57,934 bases of DNA from Phycisphaeraceae bacterium (lineage in GTDB: Bacteria > Planctomycetota > Phycisphaerae > Phycisphaerales > Phycisphaeraceae): positions 1-57,934 of the forward strand of contig JADLFV010000027.1 of the NCBI GenBank assembly GCA_020849625.1, given 5' to 3'. How positions within the stretch are numbered: the stretch's first letter is position 1; each line of letters starts with the position of its first letter. The notes beneath the pieces were generated by a model that did not search any database, was not told where the DNA came from, and saw only the letters and a program-made list of their open reading frames with translations. Shown here one piece after another: positions 1 to 8,958 of this stretch. The position numbers and the translations under genes are program-made.

Positions 1-142
1 GCCGTCCCCCGCAGATCACGCCGCCGATCCCCGCCTCCGCTTGCGATCACCAGACCCGCCGCAGCTTCACTGCGGTTTTATTCACCTGCGCCCCTTGACA
101 TGCGGGGCCATATATGTGTTCGGCGGCGCCTTCGTGTGCCGT

Positions 143-760
143 TTATTGTGGCCAGTATCGGTCGCGAAGGTGCTTGTGAACAGCGCATATGCTCCATGGA
201 GCGATTGTCCGAGAGTCGCTTTCCGTACCCTGATCGCGAAGAACAACAGCAAACTCCCCGACTTGGAACGATTCCCCGACAAACGAAAGCGGCGGCAAGA
301 TGCTTGCGAGACGCTCCGCCTCATTGTCTTTGCTATTCCGTGTCGCCCACGCAAAGTGTGCCGCGACTTTGTCCCTGAATGCGAGTACTTCCGGGATCAC
401 CTTCTTGACGTACTTCGCTGGGAGCACTCGGGAGTTGCCTTGGCGATAGGCGATGGCACCTACGATCATCACGTAATTACAGGCCGAGACAGCGTACCAG
501 TGGAAAGCACATGTCAGCAACGTCTTTGGAATTCGATTCAGTTCCGGCACGTTTCCAAGGCCAACGAACTTGCTGTTTTCTTGTAGACCGATCGCTTTCT
601 TTGCAGCTTGGTCACACCGCACTGCTTGACGGTACAGGAACTCAAGGCCGTCTCGAAGGCAGATGAGCGCCCAATACTCGTTCGCTGGTTGCTCAAACAC
701 ATTCCCGGGGACTTTGATGTTGTCGATGTGGTCCAGAACCGTAAACGTTGCAGTGCTCAT
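143..760 (-). CDS. Hypothetical protein, 205 aa
   Basis: Unrecognised soluble protein. I place the start at the ATG at 758-760 because a GGAGG lies ten bases upstream of it; the open frame continues another 25 codons upstream but without a ribosome site. The translation has ordinary globular composition, with a Cys/His-containing stretch in the middle (CAFHWYAVSACNYV) and a KVIPEVLAFRDKVAAHFAWA helix. That helix resembles the conserved part of small planctomycete proteins of unknown role, but I cannot name a family. No signal peptide or membrane segment is seen. It is followed at a distance by other small minus-strand genes, so no operon context helps. Confidence 0.6.
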   Translation of the reverse strand: MSTATFTVLDHIDNIKVPGNVFEQPANEYWALICLRDGLEFLYRQAVRCDQAAKKAIGLQENSKFVGLGNVPELNRIPKTLLTCAFHWYAVSACNYVMIVGAIAYRQGNSRVLPAKYVKKVIPEVLAFRDKVAAHFAWATRNSKDNEAERLASILPPLSFVGESFQVGEFAVVLRDQGTESDSRTIAPWSICAVHKHLRDRYWPQ

Positions 761-936
761 GTCTCTGATTCCTCCGCGCGCCTTCTGGCCATTTGCAACT
801 GCCTCTCGAAGAAAGGACGCGCAGGGCGGGATCAAGTTCGCAGCCGAACGTAGAAGCGTTATGCGGCTTGGTACAACTTTAAGATGACTCGTTCAATCGC
901 ATTGCTGGCATCGCCAATTCCTGCTGCTTGTTCACG

Positions 937-957
937 AAAAAGGGGAGGCTCCCCTTT
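937..957 (-). terminator. Intrinsic terminator downstream of the lipoprotein gene
   Basis: An 8-bp perfect stem (AAAGGGGA / TCCCCTTT) with a 3-base loop lies about 40 bases past the stop of the minus-strand lipoprotein gene. Read on the minus strand the stem runs into a run of T residues, the normal form of a rho-independent terminator. Confidence 0.7.
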
Positions 958-994
958 ATTCCCGGCTTCATAGTCCACTGGTTAGTTGCGGAAC

Positions 995-1417
995 TTACCG
1001 ACTTCGTTTACGGGCAAGTAGCTCTTCATAATAATTTCCAAAGCGATCCAACAGAAGCTGCCCCTCAACCAATCCTTCGTTCGACTCAGCGCTTACTAAC
1101 TCCAAGCCGCGTTGAAACTCACTTTTGTACCGGTCTCCAAAGCCATGTTCATCTTCATTCAGAACAGACGCTGTCACCAGTTGTGCTTCCGCGAGGGCCA
1201 GCCGCCACAGGCGTTTCATTTCATCAAGATTCTTAGGATCGACAACTGCTGATGCTGGCTCGGCGTTTGCTAAAAGAGTTGCTTGATTATTGTACTCAAT
1301 CGATGCGGCAAGGTGCTCCCAAGTCGGATCGTCAAAGTTGGACGATTCCTGCTCCGAGCACGAAGCAATACCAAATGCACACATAAGAAGCAGAAGGTGG
1401 TAACTGATCAGTTTCAC
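995..1417 (-). CDS. Putative lipoprotein, about 140 aa
   Basis: Small exported protein of unknown function. The GTG start at 1415-1417 gives a compact lipoprotein signal (VKLISYHLLLLMCAFGIASC) ending in a lipobox-like I-A-S-C. An ATG 26 codons further upstream (1495) is also in frame but would place an unlikely Arg-rich tail before the signal, and neither start has a clear Shine-Dalgarno. The mature part is helical and charged (for example LVSAESNEGLVEGQLLLDRF). An intrinsic terminator follows at 937-957. No family recognised. Confidence 0.55.
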   Translation of the reverse strand: MKLISYHLLLLMCAFGIASCSEQESSNFDDPTWEHLAASIEYNNQATLLANAEPASAVVDPKNLDEMKRLWRLALAEAQLVTASVLNEDEHGFGDRYKSEFQRGLELVSAESNEGLVEGQLLLDRFGNYYEELLARKRSR

Positions 1418-1539
1418 TTGATGCACCGAACATGGCTCCGCGCAGTTGCGAGCCGCCCGCGGGAGCAGACGTTCGACTCGAATAAGATTATCCATCGCGT
1501 GCGTCGCAGGTCAACTGCAGCCGGGTGGTTAGCGAGCAA

Positions 1540-1878
1540 TTACGGTTTGTTCCCATATCGTACCCAATTGATCAATTGCAGAGACTCATCAAGAGTTATT
1601 TTGTTTGGATCGGGTAGGGAAAAGAACCATTCCAGCAGTTCAACATCTGCGATCGCGCGATCAGCCCGATCTTTTTCGGGAACTGTCGCGATCAGACGAG
1701 AACGTAGGGCCTGCAAATCATCAGCCCCAAGCCCCTTCGAATGCAGAAACTCGGTCACATTGGGATTTGAGAGTGCAGTTTGAACTGCTCGTGCCTCGCG
1801 TTTATCGCGCTTGGCAGAATTCGCTTCGGCTTCTTCCAGCCAATCTCGACGACCAAAGAGTCGTGAGAAGATGCCCAT
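1540..1878 (-). CDS. Hypothetical protein, 112 aa
   Basis: Small protein beginning MGIFSRLFGRRDWLEEAEA. This start is preferred over an upstream ATG at 1977 because a short basic amphipathic N-terminus of the form MGxxSRLFG is common in small cytoplasmic or membrane-associated proteins, whereas the upstream extension has non-coding character. The body is strongly charged and helical, with an acidic patch near the middle (VPEKDRADRAIADVELLEWFF). No domain recognised. Confidence 0.5.
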   Translation of the reverse strand: MGIFSRLFGRRDWLEEAEANSAKRDKREARAVQTALSNPNVTEFLHSKGLGADDLQALRSRLIATVPEKDRADRAIADVELLEWFFSLPDPNKITLDESLQLINWVRYGNKP

Positions 1879-2025
1879 CGCGTTGCTCGTAAGCGTAAAA
1901 TGCTCAGTTGTCGGTCGCCTGTGGAGGAACGCCCTCATCGGCCCCGGCGGAATCCATTGTCGAATGGTGGGCGTCATCAGTCAAATGTTGTACCTGGTTA
2001 TGCCACCTCGAAGCAAGCGGAATTT

Positions 2026-2117
2026 GGGAACACTAATCAACGCTAATAAACACAAATGGATCCAGAATATGAAAGGCTTTTCTTGATTAGCGTGGATTAG
2101 TGAAGATTAGTGTTCCC
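2026..2117. repeat. Intergenic inverted repeat with 13-bp perfect arms
   Basis: GGGAACACTAATC at 2026-2038 is repeated in inverse at 2105-2117, and a second inner match (ACGCTAAT against ATTAGCGT) extends the pairing. The internal text is a degenerate series of GATTAGTG-like words. It fills much of the 388-base gap between the 112-aa gene and xseA and is of the intergenic palindrome type common in planctomycetes and other large environmental genomes. Confidence 0.6.
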
Positions 2118-2266
2118 TTCTGGTTTCACATAGTCCGGCTGTTATTCTACAGCACCCAGACTCCTTATCATCAACCGCGTGGTTCCGTGTGTCAATGCTA
2201 TTTTGAGTTGCAGTCCCGGGAATGGGAGCATATGACGGGTATACCGCATTGTCACGACGCGGCTCG

Positions 2267-3583
2267 CTAGGTGAATAAAGTCGGGGTGTCCTTGTTTTTT
2301 GCAGGAGATGTACTGCTTTTCCGGGGGCGGGGGTGGGAGGGCTGGCCTTCAACAACGGAGTGGATCTTTCCGTCGGATAGGTGCGTGGTCAGTGCGTCAC
2401 CAGGTTTGACGGCTGTGGCTTTTCGCAGCACGTGGCCATCCGGGCCGAGGGTGTAGGAGTAGCCGCGCTGGAGGACTTTGCGGGGGCCGAGGGCTTCGAG
2501 GTGGCGGGTGAGAGACAGCAGTTTCGCTTGCGCTTCTTTGCATCGGCGGGGCATGGCGGTGTCGAGGCGGCGAGCGATTTCACCGGTGCGCCGTCTTGCT
2601 TCATCGAACAGTTTCCGGGGGTTGCGAAACAGATCGAAACGGGCGGCGGCGGTCAGGCGATGGCGGCTGTTGCTTACATTCTGCTTGAGCATCAGCTTCA
2701 AACGGCTGCCCAGTTGATCGACCTGCTGCATCAGGGCGGCCCGGTCGGGCACCAGGGTCATGGCAGCTTGCGTGGGCGTTGAGCAGCGGGCGTCGGCGCA
2801 CAGTTCAGCAATGGTGGTGTCGGTCTCGTGGCCGATTGCGGCACCGATCGGGATGCGACACTTGACCACGGCATCAGCGACGATGCGCTCGTTGAAGGCC
2901 CAGAGGTCTTCGATGCTGCCGCCACCACGGGTGAGGATGATGGCGTCGATGTCCAGCTTCGGCCCACCCTTGGAAATCGCATTGATGGCAGCGGCGATTT
3001 GTGGTGCTGCATCGTCGCCCTGTACCCGCACGTCGTACAGCAGCAGTCGGCAGCCGGGCCAGCGGCGATGGGCGGTGTTGATCACGTCCTGCAATGCTGC
3101 CGCTGTTCTCGACGTGACAATAGCAATCTTCCGGGGGACCAGCGGCAGCGGTTTCTTGCGCGACTCGTCGAAGTAGCCTTTCTGGCGAAGCTGCTCCATC
3201 AGTTCGCGCAGGCGGCGTTCCAGTTCACCGAGGCCGGCCTGTTGCATGGCGTCAACGTAGAGTTGCACGCTGCCCTGGGCGTCGTAGAAATCCACGCGGC
3301 CGGTGACGATCACCTGCATCCCGTCGGTCGGTCGCAGATTCAGGCGACGGGCGTTGGAAGCAAAGCACACGCAGCGCAGGGCAGCCCCTTCATCCTTGAT
3401 GCTGAAGAACCAGTGCGAGCGCTCGGTGAAGTTGCTGATTTCGCCGAGGACCACCACTTTGCGCGGCAGTTGGGTATTGAGGGCGCTCTTGATCGCGGCC
3501 GCCAGATCGCTGACGGACCAGGGGTGCTGTTTGTCCACTTCCGGGGGCGGGGGTTGGGTGGAGTCGAAGGGCAGGCGCGTCAT
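2267..3583 (-). CDS. xseA: Exodeoxyribonuclease VII large subunit
   Basis: Large subunit of exonuclease VII, which degrades single-stranded DNA from both ends to short oligonucleotides and takes part in mismatch repair and DNA turnover in the cytoplasm. The 438-aa length is normal. An N-terminal OB-fold (residues about 22-115, with WSVSDL and LGEISN) is followed by the catalytic region holding the family signatures RGGGS at 219-223, GHETDTTI at 251-258 and DARCSTPTQAA around 264-274, then a long helical C-terminal arm. The small subunit gene xseB is not adjacent. The C-terminal 25 residues are Pro/Ser/Lys-rich and probably disordered. Transcription diverges from sucC across a nested inverted repeat. 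Confidence 0.96.
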   Translation of the reverse strand: MTRLPFDSTQPPPPEVDKQHPWSVSDLAAAIKSALNTQLPRKVVVLGEISNFTERSHWFFSIKDEGAALRCVCFASNARRLNLRPTDGMQVIVTGRVDFYDAQGSVQLYVDAMQQAGLGELERRLRELMEQLRQKGYFDESRKKPLPLVPRKIAIVTSRTAAALQDVINTAHRRWPGCRLLLYDVRVQGDDAAPQIAAAINAISKGGPKLDIDAIILTRGGGSIEDLWAFNERIVADAVVKCRIPIGAAIGHETDTTIAELCADARCSTPTQAAMTLVPDRAALMQQVDQLGSRLKLMLKQNVSNSRHRLTAAARFDLFRNPRKLFDEARRRTGEIARRLDTAMPRRCKEAQAKLLSLTRHLEALGPRKVLQRGYSYTLGPDGHVLRKATAVKPGDALTTHLSDGKIHSVVEGQPSHPRPRKSSTSPAKNKDTPTLFT

Positions 3584-3600
3584 GGGGGTAGTTTAATCCA

Positions 3601-3777
3601 TAACGCGGAGACGCAGAGATGCAGAGACGCAGAGGGAGGCAGAAACAGAGAAGGAAGCCAGGAAGGCAGGAGTACAAAAGGAATATGATTCATCAAATTC
3701 CTGGTTTCCTGGCTTCCTTCTTCAACTGATTGTCTTGCATTTCCTCCGCGTCTCTGCGCCTCTGCGTCTTTGCGTTA
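3601..3777. repeat. Nested inverted repeat between xseA and sucC
   Basis: The outer arms are runs of a GCAGAGACGCAGAG-type sequence at 3601-3635, matched by CTCTGCGTCTCTGCG-type sequence in inverse at 3743-3777. The inner arms are AAGGAAGCCAGGAA at 3651-3664 and TTCCTGGCTTCCTT at 3706-3719. The element occupies the divergent promoter region of xseA and sucC. Such degenerate palindromes recur between genes in many planctomycete genomes. Confidence 0.75.
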
Positions 3778-3820
3778 TTGCCTTTGCCCCTCTTTGTGTT
3801 TGTTTTGCTAAACTTCCGCC

Positions 3821-4993
<1,173 letters not shown>

Positions 4994-5000
4994 GTAGAAC

Positions 5001-5076
5001 AGGCTTGAGGGATGAGGCTTGCGGCTTGAGTTGCAGCCTCTGTCCTCAAGCCTCAAGCCTCAGGACTCAGGACTCC
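5001..5076. repeat. Short inverted and direct repeat, GGCTTGAG type
   Basis: AGGCTTGAGG at 5001-5010 is the exact inverse of CCTCAAGCCT at 5051-5060, with further GGCTTGAG and CCTCAAG copies between them and a tandem CAGGACT after them. It sits between sucC and the small gene that follows and may act as a transcript-stabilising hairpin; that role is inference. Confidence 0.6.
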
Positions 5077-5080
5077 CCCT

Positions 5081-5278
5081 ATGAAAGTCGAACCCTTCCT
5101 CGCTGAACTGAACCGCCTGCGCCAGGACGTGGGCCGAGACGAGACGGACATCGAGTACCTCGCGCTGCACCATGCGTTCTGCTTCATCAGCTACAAGATG
5201 AACGAGTTCGCCCGCTATCTCGATGAAGCGGAAAAGCGCGGCGAGTTCGATGAATACAAGGAATCGCTAGAAGATTGA
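5081..5278 (+). CDS. Small hypothetical protein, 65 aa
   Basis: Short acidic helical protein starting MKVEPFLAELNRLRQD and ending EYKESLED. It follows sucC by 87 bases on the same strand. It has no cysteine pair, signal peptide or membrane segment. It was checked against the ExoVII small subunit because xseA is near, but it lacks the FEEALxxLExIVxxLE pattern of XseB. It reads as a real small protein because of its regular amphipathic pattern, but no family is recognised. Confidence 0.55.
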   Translation: MKVEPFLAELNRLRQDVGRDETDIEYLALHHAFCFISYKMNEFARYLDEAEKRGEFDEYKESLED

Positions 5279-5290
5279 CCATGTGATTGG

Positions 5291-5362
5291 CCACGAAGGC
5301 ACGAAGGACGCGAAGAGAAACCTGAAGGTAATCTCCACTTCGTGTCCTTCGCGCCTTCGTGG
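5291..5362. repeat. Inverted repeat of the CCACGAAGG family, copy 1
   Basis: Arms at 5291-5315 and 5338-5362 are near-perfect inverse copies made of CCACGAAGGCACGAAGG-like text. A second copy of the same element lies at 56987-57062, its left arm differing at one of 25 bases. This copy lies between convergent genes and would form a strong hairpin in either transcript. Confidence 0.8.
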
Positions 5363-5371
5363 CAATGACTT

Positions 5372-6094
5372 TCAGATTGACGCCACCGCGTGGCCGTTGA
5401 CGGTGTCGCTGGAGACTTCGCCGTCCAGCAGGCGCACCACGCGCTGGCAGCGGTCGGCCACGGCATCGTCGTGGGTGACCATGATGATGGTCAGGCCTTC
5501 GCGGTGCAGTTCATCAATGACGGTCAGAATCGCATCGCCGGTCTTGGAGTCGAGGTTGCCGGTCGGTTCGTCGGCCATGAGGATGGATGGATCGTTGACC
5601 AGGGCACGGGCGACGGCCACGCGCTGCTGCTGGCCGCCGGACAGTTGATTGGGGCGGTGATCCATGCGATCAGCCAGGCCGACTTTTTCCAGCACCCGGG
5701 CGGCCCGTTGATGGCGTTCGGCGGGGTGAATGCCCTGATAGAACATGGGCACCTCGACGTTCTCCTGCACGGTCAGTTGCGGGATGAGGTTGAACGCCTG
5801 GAAGATGAAGCCGATCAGTTGCCCGCGCACTTTGGAGAGCGGTTCATCCGCGAGGTTGGAGACATCGTGTCCGTCGAGGATGTATCTGCCGTTGGATGGG
5901 CGATCGAGGCAGCCGAGGATGTTCATGAGTGTCGATTTACCCGAGCCGGAGGGCCCCATGACAGCGACGTACTGGCCGCGGGGAATGTTGAGCGTCACGT
6001 GGCGCAGAGCGTGCACGGGGGGCACGTTCTTGCCCAGCATGTAGGTCTTGTTGACCTGCTCGATGCGCACGACCTGGTCGCTGGGGGTACTCAT
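5372..6094 (-). CDS. ABC transporter ATP-binding protein, LolD/MacB type
   Basis: Cytoplasmic ATPase that powers a type VII (MacB/LolCDE/FtsX-like) ABC system. The 240 aa hold every nucleotide-binding motif: Walker A GPSGSGKST at 47-55, the Q-loop in FIFQAFNLIP near 97, the signature LSGGQQQR near 148, Walker B ILMADEPTGNLD near 167-178 and the H-loop VTHDD. The pattern ILGCLDRPSNGRYILDGHDVSNL is typical of the LolD/MacB branch. No FtsX-like permease is adjacent, so the partner is unknown. The start has no clear ribosome site. A GTTTAGCGG-type palindrome lies just upstream. Confidence 0.9.
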   Translation of the reverse strand: MSTPSDQVVRIEQVNKTYMLGKNVPPVHALRHVTLNIPRGQYVAVMGPSGSGKSTLMNILGCLDRPSNGRYILDGHDVSNLADEPLSKVRGQLIGFIFQAFNLIPQLTVQENVEVPMFYQGIHPAERHQRAARVLEKVGLADRMDHRPNQLSGGQQQRVAVARALVNDPSILMADEPTGNLDSKTGDAILTVIDELHREGLTIIMVTHDDAVADRCQRVVRLLDGEVSSDTVNGHAVASI

Positions 6095-6124
6095 GTGGTC
6101 ATTTTAACAGGCGATCCGCAGCGC

Positions 6125-6177
6125 GTTTAGCGGGCGAGCTTGCTCGCCCTGAGACGGAGCAAGCTTCGCCGCTAAAC
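6125..6177. repeat. Palindromic element, GTTTAGCGG family, copy 1
   Basis: The sequence begins GTTTAGCGG and ends CCGCTAAAC, with an inner GAGCTTGCTC and GAGCAAGCTT pairing, so nearly the whole 53 bases can fold back. A related copy with the same GTTTAGCGG...GGCTTGCTGCCCC text lies at 8921-8954. It resembles REP-like elements spread through planctomycete genomes. Confidence 0.7.
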
Positions 6178-6185
6178 ATGGCGGC

Positions 6186-7622
6186 TTAATCGGCCCAGGC
6201 GACGGGGGTTGGATCGCCGGGCTCGACCTGCACGCGGTTCTGCTTGGCGTTGCTGCCCTGGCGAGTGGTGACTTCGTAGCGCAGGCGGAGCGTGTCGCCG
6301 GGGGCGACCTGGGCGCGGTACTGCACGGTGCGATAGTCGTGGGCTTTGGCGTCGAGTTGGCTGATGAAAGTGCAGTCACCACCGAAGGAGCGGCGAATCT
6401 CCACGGTGATACTTCCGGGGGCAGGGGAGTAGTTGCGGATGACCTGCTCGTACACCTCGTGCTCATCCCAGCCTTCGACCACGCCGCGGTCTTCGATGCG
6501 AATGCCCGGCTCATCCATGCGGCGACGAACGCTGCTGCCGAAGGTGCCCCAGATGTTGTCGCGGTTGGCAGCAAGCATTTTCAGTTCGAAGACCACGTTG
6601 GGATCGACGCCGATCTGCAGTTCGATCTTGTCACCGATGGGGATGTACTTGATCGCCTGCTGTGTGACGTAGGCAAGGCCGGCCTCGCCTTTCTGCTTGA
6701 AGATGCGCACGATGCCATCCGGCAACGGGGCGGCGCCCATGTCGGATTCTTTGTCATTGGTCAGCAGGTACAGCCGCATGAGCTGGTCGCCGTACTCCTG
6801 CGGGCGGTAGCGATATTCGACCTTGACCGGTGCGGCATCAGCCTGGAAACTGCGCAACCGCTTGGACCAGCCGTCGGGGACGGTTTCTTCACCCTCGATG
6901 GCGAAGATGAAGTATTCGCTGAGTCCTTCCTTGACGACCTGCTTGGCCCCCGGAAGGGGAACTGCGGCGTCGGCGGCAACACCAGCGAAAAACATCGCCT
7001 TGCTCTCAGCTTCCTGCACGGCACGGCGCATGACCCGACCGCGAGCGTCGGCCCTCTCCATCGTCACCCCCTGTTGGGCCAGCATGGCGATCTGCTCGAC
7101 CAGGTTGATGGTGCCCACCACCAGGCGCACGCTGGCGTTCTGGTAGTCCTCGCCGCTGCGGTTGGTCACCGTCACGTAGCCGTCGAGCCTCATCGTCTTT
7201 TCATCAGCCGATGTGATGCCCACGTAGTCCGCCGACCAGGTGATGCCGCTGGTGAAGTAACTGATCTCGACCGTGGCTTCGCCGTCAAAGTCGCTGGCCA
7301 CGTTCCAGTAGAGCATCTGCGGCTTATCGTGCGGGAAAGTCGTATCCAGCACGCTCAGCTTCTCGGCGTCGCTCAAGAAGCGCAGCTCAACCGAGGTCGG
7401 ATCGATCAGCGTGCCCGCCCAGGAAAATTGCAGCGGATTGGCACCCTGCTTGAACGTGATGCGGCGGGTCTCGCGCACCAGTGTCAAATCCTCAGCGTTG
7501 TATATCGTCAACTGCACCGTGTCGCGGGTCGGCACCGTGGACAGGTCGATGTTCTTCGCCCACACACTTCCGGGGGCGGTGGCCATCAACAAAACGATTA
7601 TCGCAGTCGCCAAAGTTTTCAT
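6186..7622 (-). CDS. Exported DUF4139-like protein, 478 aa
   Basis: Secreted or periplasmic protein of unknown function. I choose the ATG at 7622, which has AAGGAG six bases upstream and starts a clean signal peptide (MKTLATAIIVLLMATAPGSVWA). The mature N-terminus (QLTIYNAEDLTLVRETRRI, then FSWAGTLIDPTSVEL) and the later SGITWSADYVGI segment match the pattern of DUF4139 proteins, which are beta-sandwich mucoidy-inhibitor-like or outer-surface proteins. The next gene downstream on the minus strand is the ABC ATPase; the gene upstream (7663-8841) is a diverged paralogue. Two CTTCCGGGGG words lie in the coding sequence and a third in the signal-peptide codons. Family assignment is by eye. Confidence 0.75.
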   Translation of the reverse strand: MKTLATAIIVLLMATAPGSVWAKNIDLSTVPTRDTVQLTIYNAEDLTLVRETRRITFKQGANPLQFSWAGTLIDPTSVELRFLSDAEKLSVLDTTFPHDKPQMLYWNVASDFDGEATVEISYFTSGITWSADYVGITSADEKTMRLDGYVTVTNRSGEDYQNASVRLVVGTINLVEQIAMLAQQGVTMERADARGRVMRRAVQEAESKAMFFAGVAADAAVPLPGAKQVVKEGLSEYFIFAIEGEETVPDGWSKRLRSFQADAAPVKVEYRYRPQEYGDQLMRLYLLTNDKESDMGAAPLPDGIVRIFKQKGEAGLAYVTQQAIKYIPIGDKIELQIGVDPNVVFELKMLAANRDNIWGTFGSSVRRRMDEPGIRIEDRGVVEGWDEHEVYEQVIRNYSPAPGSITVEIRRSFGGDCTFISQLDAKAHDYRTVQYRAQVAPGDTLRLRYEVTTRQGSNAKQNRVQVEPGDPTPVAWAD

Positions 7623-7662
7623 CGCGTGCTCCTTACGAAGCGACGGCACTTGTGCCGTTCAC

Positions 7663-8841
7663 TCAATTCCATTCGTTACGATACACCAGGTGCAGCTTGT
7701 GCGTGATCTTCTCCGCCTTGTCGCCCTTTCTTGCGGGCAGTTCAACGTGGAAGGTCGCCTGCTCGATATCCGAGTGCTCCGCATCCACCGCGCCCAGCGT
7801 GTGCTGATCGCCCAGTGTCCATGAAGCGCCGCGATCGCTGTTGAACCCCGCCTCGCCGCGCAGGTTGGCTGGGTGCTCCACGATGTCCAGCGTCACCGGC
7901 GTGTCCTTGAAGTTCTCGATCTCGTACTGCACCGCCACGTCATAGTTCGACAGATTCCCCGCGATGGGCGTGCGGTCGCGGCGGGCGATGGTGCGCTTGA
8001 CCACCACATCCTGGGCCACGCCCAGGTAGAGCTTCATCTCGTCGTCGATGGGCGTGAACTGTCCCCAGTCTTCGCCGGTGAACGCGGTGCCCCCGGAAGT
8101 GTCCTTCTGGAAGACGCGAACTTTCCCGTAAGGCAGGGCGGCCTGGCCCAGCTTGTGGTCCGTGTCGTTGGTCAGCACGTAGTGCATGGGGATGAGCACT
8201 TTTTTCTGTCCCGCATCGAGATAGTCATTGCTCACCACGTCGCAGGTGTATGTCTTGCGGATGGGCACCCCCGGAAGTTTGGCGACCAGCATCTCGCGCG
8301 TTTCGTTGACGCCGATGGGTTTTTCGAAGCTGTCGCCGAAGCCCAGTTGAATGCTGGTGTCATCGAAAGCCTCGTTGGCGAAGTTCTCCACCCGCAGGTA
8401 CTGGCTGAGCGTCAGCGTCGATTCATCGTGCTCCGCCACCGCCCGGTAGTTGAAGCTTTTGCTCAGCCCGCCCAGCAGGTAGCTGATGCGCACGCGAAAC
8501 GATCCCGAAGCGCTGGCCGAAACGTCCCACACCAGAGCGTTCTCGCCCGGCGGATAACTGACAGCCAACACTTCCGCCTGTGTGGCCTTGGGGGCAGCTA
8601 CGGGTTCCAGCAGGCGGAACACGATGGTGTGCGGATCGATGCTGGTGCCCGCCCAGGAGAAATCAACCTGGTTGACGCCCTTGACCAGCGGCACGATCCG
8701 CTCTTCCTCGACCAGCGTGGCCTGCTCGTGATCGAGCTGCACCAGCACCCGCTGTCGCACCGGCAGCGTGATGAGCTTGACGCGGGCCAGGGCGGGTGAA
8801 CCAGCCAGCAGCAACGTCACAATCAGCAGAATCAGTCGCAT
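7663..8841 (-). CDS. Exported DUF4139-like protein, 392 aa
   Basis: Paralogue of the neighbouring 478-aa protein. The ATG at 8841 has GGAG at good spacing and yields a signal peptide MRLILLIVTLLLAGSPALA. The mature start RVLVQLDHEQATLVEEERI and VDFSWAGTSIDPHTIVFRL align with VQLTIYNAEDLTLVRETRRI and LQFSWAGTLIDPTSVELRF of the paralogue. Beta-rich throughout, with no catalytic motif recognised. The stop lies 40 bases before the start of the second paralogue, so the two are probably co-transcribed. Function unknown; a pair of surface or periplasmic beta-sandwich proteins is the safest description. Confidence 0.72.
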   Translation of the reverse strand: MRLILLIVTLLLAGSPALARVKLITLPVRQRVLVQLDHEQATLVEEERIVPLVKGVNQVDFSWAGTSIDPHTIVFRLLEPVAAPKATQAEVLAVSYPPGENALVWDVSASASGSFRVRISYLLGGLSKSFNYRAVAEHDESTLTLSQYLRVENFANEAFDDTSIQLGFGDSFEKPIGVNETREMLVAKLPGVPIRKTYTCDVVSNDYLDAGQKKVLIPMHYVLTNDTDHKLGQAALPYGKVRVFQKDTSGGTAFTGEDWGQFTPIDDEMKLYLGVAQDVVVKRTIARRDRTPIAGNLSNYDVAVQYEIENFKDTPVTLDIVEHPANLRGEAGFNSDRGASWTLGDQHTLGAVDAEHSDIEQATFHVELPARKGDKAEKITHKLHLVYRNEWN

Positions 8842-8920
8842 GGTGATGCTCCGTGGGGTGTGCATGGTGAGATAGACGCCCCTGACGCCTCGAGGTTCCC
8901 ATCATTTTAATTTGTTTGGC

Positions 8921-8954
8921 GTTTAGCGGGGCGGCTTGCTGCCCCATTTGGGGC
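8921..8954. repeat. Palindromic element, GTTTAGCGG family, copy 2
   Basis: GTTTAGCGGGGCGGCTTGCT followed by GCCCC and a GCCCCATTTGGGGC hairpin. It shares its first nine bases and the GGCTTGCT core with copy 1 at 6125. It ends just past the stop codon of the FeoB membrane gene and may serve as its transcript end, although no T-run follows. Confidence 0.6.
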
Positions 8955-8958
8955 GTGT

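Noticed and set aside
5081..5278. xseB, the ExoVII small subunit
   Set aside because: Size fits, but the characteristic helical signature of XseB is missing.
6339..7706. A 455-codon plus-strand frame opposite the DUF4139-like gene
   Set aside because: The minus strand has a signal peptide, a ribosome site and a paralogue next door; the plus frame is a His/Asp-rich shadow.
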